Source of the DNA: an uncultured Lachnospira sp.
Lineage (GTDB): Bacteria; Bacillota; Clostridia; Lachnospirales; Lachnospiraceae
Reading direction: 5' to 3'
Assembly: GCA_910585095.1 (NCBI GenBank)
Contig: CAJUBU010000016.1
Location: forward strand, 6,993-70,992
DNA: 64,000 nt
Shown: positions 59,166 through 64,000 of the stretch, piece by piece
How positions within the stretch are numbered: the first letter of the stretch is position 1
Layout of the letters: every line of letters starts with the position of its first letter
Notes under the pieces: model-generated
The model's input: only the letters and a program-made list of their open reading frames with translations
Database searches by the model: none
Told to the model about the DNA's origin: nothing
Made by a program: the position numbers and the translations under genes

Positions 59166-60162
59166 AGAATTATCCTTTCTCTTTTATTTTTATTCAGCAT
59201 TCTTGGTAAACTCTTTGATTGCCTCAACAAATTTAAAATATTTCTATTCACATTAGCCATATTTTCTTGTCCGAAAATCTGTGATGCATAGTTCAATAAT
59301 TCTTTATTAATTCCATTAATAGCTCATTTTAAATAATATTTTCCACCAATTCTTATAAGAATTTGCCATGACATACCCCATTCTCTTTCACTCTTTGTAC
59401 GATGCTTTGCTGATACAACAAATATTTTTATAATTGCTTTATTATATCATACATAGTCTATTTTTTCAAATCAAAGGCACATTTTTATATACCAAAAAAA
59501 TAACAACAAATTTTTCAACATATATAACTTATATAAACCAATTCAAACGCTATAACATCTACCATAGCACTTAACTCAACAAAACAATCTATATATCCAA
59601 TATTTCCTATTCTATTTGCACTTGGATAAATTCTTCTGTCTTTTGTTTCTCATAATAATCATTCAAAAGCCTAGCTTCCTTATAAATAAAAGTTAAGTGG
59701 ATATTCGTAATCTACTATGCTGCTTGATAAGGTTAAAATTCCTGTTTAGTCTGGCAATTTCAAAACCAATTTTTACCATCCCAAGTAACAAACTGCCTAC
59801 CTTGCCGACAACAGTCAAATACAAGAATGCTTTGAGCGCCTCATAGAGGACATGAAATAGGTACAAGACATAACAAAACGCCTAAAGAAAAAAACGTTTT
59901 AGAATGAGTCGGAAATATCCAAAAATTCTAATTTTAGAACAGCTCAATAATATAAGAGCTTATGCAAGAGAAATTATGAACAGGTAAATATTCTATATAA
60001 AGATAATAATTTTACAAAGTATTTATTGTAATGAGATAAGCATACAAACTATAATATTTTGATTAGTTGGAGTTGTGACAATATGAATTTTTATAAAAAA
60101 ATAAATTTTTTCTGTCACACAAACAAGAAAACGTTGTCTAATTAAATAGGAGGTAAAAATCG
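59166..60162. other. About 1 kb without an intact gene
   Basis: No convincing frame. At 59800-59890 the plus strand reads NSQIQECFERLIEDMK, stop, VQDITKRLKKK, which looks like decayed coding sequence of unknown kind. Near 59340-59410 the minus strand reads SAKHRTKSEREWGMSWQ, another possible relic. The rest is AT-rich. A ribosome site AGGAGG precedes the sigma gene at 60163. Confidence 0.5.
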
Positions 60163-61014
60163 ATGAATAAAAAAACGAATGAAGAATTACTCGCTTTGGT
60201 AGAAAAAGCCACAGCGGGGGATAAAAAATCCCTTGAAACCCTTGTCACAAACGTGCAGGACATTATATTTAATTTATCCCTGCGGATGCTTGGCACATTT
60301 GCAGATGCAGAAGACGCCACACAGGATATTTTGCTGAAAATGATTACCCATTTATCCTCTTTTAGAGGTGAAAGTTCATTTACAACATGGGTTTTCAGTA
60401 TTGCTGCTAATCATCTGAAAACTTATAAAAAGCATATGTTTGCCCACTATCCGTTGAGTTTTGAATATTATGGAGATGACATAAAAAACGGGAAAATACA
60501 GGATGTGCCAGATTTAACGCAGAATGTAGAAAAAGACATTCTGGCTGAGGAACTGAAAATGTCTTGTACCAACGTAATGCTGCAATGCCTTGATATGGAA
60601 AGCAGATGTATTTTCATATTGGGTACAATGTTTAAAATTGACAGTCGCATTGCAGGAGATATTTTGGAAATGACCCCAGAAGCATATCGTCAACGGCTTT
60701 TCCGCATACGTAGGAAAATGGCAGATTTTCTTGGGCAATATTGCGGAGAATATGGCAGTGGCAAATGTAAATGTAAAGATAGGGTGAATTATGCAATACA
60801 AAATCATAGGATAAACCCACTTCAACTGGATTATACAGTAGCCACAGAAATTCCTATTAAGACTATGTTTGAGGTAAAAAATGCTATGGAAGATATTGAC
60901 GATTTATCACAAAATTTCTCGTTCTGTAAGTCCTACCAATCTCCCGAACGCATAAAACATCTAATACAGGAATTATTAGATTCTACACAGCTTTCCATTA
61001 TCCAAAATTCGTAA
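60163..61014 (+). CDS. ECF-type RNA polymerase sigma factor with Cys-rich extension
   Basis: Residues 15-85 form sigma region 2 (NLSLRMLGTFADAEDATQDI, then SFRGESSFTTWVFSIAANHL) and residues 125-190 form region 4 (EMTPEAYRQRLFRIRRKMAD). A C-terminal extension of 90 residues starts with QYCGEYGSGKCKCKDRVNY, a Cys cluster that may bind zinc or sense redox. No anti-sigma gene adjoins. A DUF2461 gene follows 15 bp after the stop and is probably in the same transcript. Confidence 0.88.
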   Translation: MNKKTNEELLALVEKATAGDKKSLETLVTNVQDIIFNLSLRMLGTFADAEDATQDILLKMITHLSSFRGESSFTTWVFSIAANHLKTYKKHMFAHYPLSFEYYGDDIKNGKIQDVPDLTQNVEKDILAEELKMSCTNVMLQCLDMESRCIFILGTMFKIDSRIAGDILEMTPEAYRQRLFRIRRKMADFLGQYCGEYGSGKCKCKDRVNYAIQNHRINPLQLDYTVATEIPIKTMFEVKNAMEDIDDLSQNFSFCKSYQSPERIKHLIQELLDSTQLSIIQNS

Positions 61015-61029
61015 AGGAGATAATAGATT

Positions 61030-61713
61030 ATGAATATACAGACAATTATAGATTACTTATCGTTACTTAGCATGAATAACAACCGTGATTGGTATCATGC
61101 AAATAAGGAGGATTACAAAAAAGCAAATACTGAGTTTGAAAATCTGTTACAAGCGTTGATATTAGAAATTGGAAAATTCGACAACAGCATTTTACATAAT
61201 AATCCAAAAGACCTTACATTTAAAATTGTAAGGGATACACGTTTCAGCCATGATAAATCACCTTATAATCCTGCTTTCCGTGCCCATATTTCCTCTGAAG
61301 GTAAACTGCCTGTTCCTGTCGGATATTATCTTATGATAAAGCCAAACAATCAGTCCTTTTTGGGAGGGGGCTTATTTACAGATATGTTTAAAGATGCAAC
61401 AACGATGATACGGAATCATATTGCCCAAAATGGAGAAGAATGGGAAAAGATTATCCACGAGCCAAAATTTAAAAAATATTTCACTGTAAAGGGAACGGCA
61501 TTAAAGAATGTTCCTGCGGGATATGAAAAAGAGCATCCACAGGCAGAATATCTAAAATATAAGAGTTGGTATCTGAAATATCCGTTAGAAGATAAAGAAC
61601 TCAATAATGCAAAAACATTTCTTTCAAAAGCAGTGGAAATTTTCCGAATTATGAAACCATTTAATGATTTTCTGAACAAAGCACTTGTAAATTTTCAGAT
61701 GCCGACAAGATAA
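61030..61713 (+). CDS. DUF2461 (TIGR02453) family protein
   Basis: The 227-residue protein has the DUF2461 pattern: FLSxLxxNNxRDWYxxNK-like start (YLSLLSMNNNRDWYHANKED), then IVRDTRFSHDKSPYNPAFRA and PVPVGYYLMIKPNNQSFLGG. Its biochemical role is unknown. It is cotranscribed with the sigma factor gene, which is an unusual pair and suggests that it may be a target or modulator. No signal peptide or membrane segment. Confidence 0.88.
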   Translation: MNIQTIIDYLSLLSMNNNRDWYHANKEDYKKANTEFENLLQALILEIGKFDNSILHNNPKDLTFKIVRDTRFSHDKSPYNPAFRAHISSEGKLPVPVGYYLMIKPNNQSFLGGGLFTDMFKDATTMIRNHIAQNGEEWEKIIHEPKFKKYFTVKGTALKNVPAGYEKEHPQAEYLKYKSWYLKYPLEDKELNNAKTFLSKAVEIFRIMKPFNDFLNKALVNFQMPTR

Positions 61714-62341
61714 AGAAATATTTAATATTGAGATTAATAGCAAATTTATATAATTAAGAAAGAGGAAAACTATTTATTAATTAGCTGTCCTCTTTTATAA
61801 CAATTATGAAATAAACTTTAAATAAAATGAACACATAAAAACCGTAAATATAAAAGACATTAGACAGACATTTTTCTTATAGAAGAATAAACAGACCAAA
61901 ATTGACTTTACAGAAAATGTGATAGTTAAAAAATAACTATGAAAATATTTATCACATTATTTCTGAAAAAGCAATTAAAAACGTTTCTACTAATAGTCTT
62001 AAAATAACATGTTAAATAAATCAATTATTAACTATCATTTCGCCCTTTTTACTGTTTTTTATTTTTAGTTGATTTATGTGTTTATATTTGTTATACTATT
62101 TTTTAATTAAAGAAAATACTAATAAAATTACCTATTTTTATCAATTGTTTATAATACATAATTTTTAGTATTCATTTTGATATATCACCAATTTTTTCAT
62201 ACTTTTTAAATAAAAATATAAATTTAATTTAAGAAAGACTCTATTGCATTTTTTTCATAAGGTATCCATATGTTTTTATATTTTTGGTATGGAGACCTGA
62301 GTTATAATATTTCTTATGTTAAAAATTGGTATATATACAAA
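61714..62341. other. AT-rich non-coding region before the second prophage
   Basis: No gene is seen. An inverted repeat ATGTGATA/TATCACAT-like pair with TTA/TAA inside lies near 61918-61962. The boundary of the right-hand prophage should be in this stretch, but no att duplication can be shown inside the window. Confidence 0.45.
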
Positions 62342-62368
62342 ATCACTCCCTATTAATTAGGGAGTGAT
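62342..62368 (-). terminator. Hairpin at the end of the second prophage
   Basis: ATCACTCCCTA and TAGGGAGTGAT pair perfectly (11 bp). On the minus strand TTTTG follows. It probably ends the lysis operon transcript. Confidence 0.7.
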
Positions 62369-62448
62369 GGAGTAATAAAAAGTTCTATATTAACAAAAAT
62401 AGTTGAAAATATAAATTATCATCATTCAATAATTCTAAAAAAAGAATA

Positions 62449-62558
62449 TTGCAAATAAAAATTGCATATGCTATAATGCCAATAGGCAAAAATGTAATAA
62501 ATAGTCCATGCAGGACGACAACAAAAACCTCCAGAGCGCACATCTGGAGGTTTTTTAT
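62449..62558 (+). ncRNA. Predicted antisense RNA facing the small membrane peptide
   Basis: A plus-strand promoter (TTGCAA at 62449-62454, 17-bp spacer, TATAAT at 62472-62477) would start an RNA of about 75 bases near 62484 that ends at a strong hairpin AACCTCCAGA/TCTGGAGGTT (62526-62552) followed by TTTTTT. The peptide gene at 62607-62693 is on the other strand and its transcript would run through the same hairpin. Confidence 0.6.
62526..62552. terminator. Bidirectional terminator of the peptide/antisense locus
   Basis: The 10-bp stem AACCTCCAGA/TCTGGAGGTT has a T run on each strand. Both the peptide mRNA and the antisense RNA would pass or end here, as in type I toxin loci. Confidence 0.85.
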
Positions 62559-62606
62559 TCCTAATTTTGGCAATGGGAAGGCTTAAACCCATAGGCTAGT
62601 TACCGA

Positions 62607-62693
62607 CTATTTGTCGCCGTCTAACCATTTGATGATGTAGTGGCAAGCTACACCAGCCGCAACAGCGACTACAAATGTAATAAATATTTCCAT
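62607..62693 (-). CDS. Small membrane peptide, type I toxin-like
   Basis: The 28-residue peptide MEIFITFVVAVAAGVACHYI, ending IKWLDGDK, has one hydrophobic helix followed by a charged end. AGGGGTG precedes the ATG. An extended -10 (TGGTATGAT) lies on the minus strand near 62743-62751. With a convergent RNA promoter and shared hairpin, it looks like a type I toxin rather than a holin. Similar short peptides occur near lysis genes in Lachnospiraceae prophages. Confidence 0.7.
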   Translation of the reverse strand: MEIFITFVVAVAAGVACHYIIKWLDGDK

Positions 62694-62775
62694 GCAATTC
62701 ACCCCTTTCTGTACCAGTCTAGGGGGCGGTAACACATTCATCATACCACATATTTCAGTGTTATTCTACATTTTT

Positions 62776-62952
62776 CTACTCTGCATTTATAAAATCTTTA
62801 CAATCAAGTTCATGATATGCTTTTTCAAAAACATCTGCTGGACACCAACTCTCATAACCGTCAGGATACTTTACTCTATATCCAGCCTTTCCATCTTTCT
62901 CCATTGGTTCAGCCTTTACAATCTTTGTTCCAATATAATTTTTCATTTTCAT
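62776..62952 (-). CDS. Small conserved phage protein of unknown function
   Basis: The 58-residue protein reads MKMKNYIGTKIVKAEPMEKD, then GYRVKYPDGYESWCPADVFE and KAYHELD. Short proteins with the pattern KNYIGTKxVxAxPM and GYxVxYPDGYxSWSP/CPxxVFE are frequent in phages near lysis or late genes; the function is unknown. It starts 14 bp after the amidase stop and is probably in the same operon. Confidence 0.85.
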   Translation of the reverse strand: MKMKNYIGTKIVKAEPMEKDGKAGYRVKYPDGYESWCPADVFEKAYHELDCKDFINAE

Positions 62953-62966
62953 AATCTACCTTTCTT

Positions 62967-63998
62967 TTATTCAATCACAATCTGCACCCTATCAATTGGC
63001 ATACCAAATACACCTGCATAGCCATCTTGATTATTGCTTGTTTCATTATCATACTGCCAATCAAAATATTCGCCATTTACTGGTGAGACACGATAAACTG
63101 CTTTTTTATATCCAGTATTATTGATAATTTCATCTGGTGTGTAATAATAGATTTCCAATGCGTCAATCGGCTTGTTATTGCCTGCATAACCATTTTGAAA
63201 ATCGTTAATATTGGTATTTCTTGTATCAATCATTCCATGCCAACCATCAACATCATGTACTCTATATGTAGCATATCCTTTTGATACTTTAATCGCAATT
63301 CCAATAATCTCCTTGCCAACTATTCCTGCATAATCAGTGAGGTTATGTACCACTGGAAGCCATCTTTTACCTTCTTTTAGCTGCACCTGATATTCAACAT
63401 CAATGTTATCTGTTTTGATACTGCTTATTTCTGATACCACGTTATCCGATTTAATATAAACATCATTTTCAGATACTTCCTTATCAATTTCTACTCCAAG
63501 CCTTTTATTTACTTGATTTGCTATATCTAGCATTCTGGCTTCAAGATATGGTCCAGGACAAGCCGTAGCCTGAAACATTTTATGTATCGTAAGATTTCCT
63601 GAAGTGTCACCTGTATAATTCAGTCTTTCAATACCATTTCTTTGACAAATATCCACACATAAATCAATCAACTTATTATATGCCTTGTCGGATACTGCCC
63701 AGCTTCCACCCATTTCACAGTTGGATACTTCAATTGTTACCGCCTGATTATCATTTTCAGCATTACCCGATATCCATGCTCTATTAGATTCACTTACATA
63801 AAGACCAACCTTTCCATTACTATCAATGCCATAATTTGATGAAGCCTGCCTATTAGAATCAGCAAAACACTCTCCACAACGCTCCACTGTCCATACTGCT
63901 GCCATGTGGTGTATAGTAATCTTTCTAATTTTATCCTTTCTTGGACTATTACAATTTGGTGATTCTATAACCACATCAACTAAACTACTATTACTCAT
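62967..63998 (-). CDS. Prophage N-acetylmuramoyl-L-alanine amidase (endolysin) with repeat wall-binding domain
   Basis: Residues 20-165 are an Amidase_2/PGRP domain with ITIHHMAAVWTVERC, NYGIDSNGKVGLYV and LTIHKMFQATACPGPYLEAR, giving the zinc ligands His, His and Cys. Residues 200-343 hold three ChW-like or similar repeats, each with a Gly-Tyr-Ala-Gly phrase (TDYAGIVGKEIIGIAIKVS, then QNGYAGNNKPIDALEI and QDGYAGVFGMPIDRVQIVIE). The enzyme cuts the peptide from peptidoglycan glycan for lysis. No signal peptide is visible, so a holin is needed, probably to the right outside the window. It belongs to a second prophage. Confidence 0.92.
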   Translation of the reverse strand: MSNSSLVDVVIESPNCNSPRKDKIRKITIHHMAAVWTVERCGECFADSNRQASSNYGIDSNGKVGLYVSESNRAWISGNAENDNQAVTIEVSNCEMGGSWAVSDKAYNKLIDLCVDICQRNGIERLNYTGDTSGNLTIHKMFQATACPGPYLEARMLDIANQVNKRLGVEIDKEVSENDVYIKSDNVVSEISSIKTDNIDVEYQVQLKEGKRWLPVVHNLTDYAGIVGKEIIGIAIKVSKGYATYRVHDVDGWHGMIDTRNTNINDFQNGYAGNNKPIDALEIYYYTPDEIINNTGYKKAVYRVSPVNGEYFDWQYDNETSNNQDGYAGVFGMPIDRVQIVIE

Positions 63999-64000
63999 AA

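Noticed and set aside
59166..60162. Intact gene in the gap after the acetyltransferase
   Set aside because: Short coding-like stretches are broken by several stops on both strands. They are described only as possible relics.
62385..62573. 62-residue minus-strand frame
   Set aside because: It runs through a terminator hairpin and the antisense promoter region. It has no ribosome site and its hydrophobic look comes from AT-rich DNA.

Overview
The window is low-GC DNA whose gene content fits a Gram-positive anaerobe of the Clostridia, probably a Lachnospiraceae-type gut bacterium. The evidence is the strong AGGAGG ribosome sites, CsoR/CopA copper genes, a PBSX/XkdK-type myophage, holin-like type I toxins and ORF6N proteins. 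The family-level assignment is inference; no rRNA gene is present.

Region 1 (1-34.7 kb, minus strand) is the late half of a contractile-tail prophage. In transcription order it has a DUF1492-type regulator, small and large terminase, portal, MuF head protein, XkdF-like protease, scaffold, decoration protein, major capsid, head-tail connectors, sheath, tube, tail chaperone, tape measure and an XkdP-like protein cut by the window edge. The prophage looks damaged. The tape measure and MuF genes each carry an in-frame stop, the frameshift extension of the tail chaperone is stopped early, and a connector gene is shifted at a run of G. The MuF protein ends in an HEXXH metallopeptidase-like toxin domain and is followed by a candidate immunity gene.

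Region 2 (17,919-30,835) is a separate 12.9 kb integrative element that splits the portal gene. Both junctions share a 7-bp core (GTTTCGC on the + strand), and joining them restores one 466-codon portal frame. The element has a Tn916-type integrase at one end and an excisionase at the other, with TTGTGTAAA arm repeats beside both. It also carries a primase-like protein, a RepA-like ATPase, a serine recombinase, an ERCC4 nuclease, a J-domain protein, HIRAN and ribbon-helix-helix proteins, HicAB, a CI/Cro-type switch with three operators, an ORF6N protein related to one in the host prophage, a Spo0A-C-like regulator and a type I toxin. Its intergenic regions hold an unusual family of repeats: long direct repeats with compensatory stem changes, and three 34-bp inverted-repeat units of identical length. 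It looks like a replicating satellite or plasmid-like element that parasitises the prophage.

Region 3 (35-62 kb) is ordinary chromosome: metA, ligA, rluF, a HIT protein, an SdpRI-like pair, a flavin-type protein, tRNA-Arg(CCG), a DUF5688 protein, a MocR regulator, a copper operon (unknown gene-csoR-copA with a copZ-like tail) with a CsoR-type operator inside its promoter, a GH31 glycosidase, an ABC transporter operon, an XRE-TPR regulator, ilvBN with an adjacent TetR gene and a shared operator-like palindrome, a chloramphenicol acetyltransferase-like gene, and an ECF sigma factor with a DUF2461 gene.

Region 4 (62.3-64 kb, minus strand) is the lysis end of a second prophage: an amidase, a small conserved protein and a 28-residue membrane peptide facing a predicted antisense RNA.
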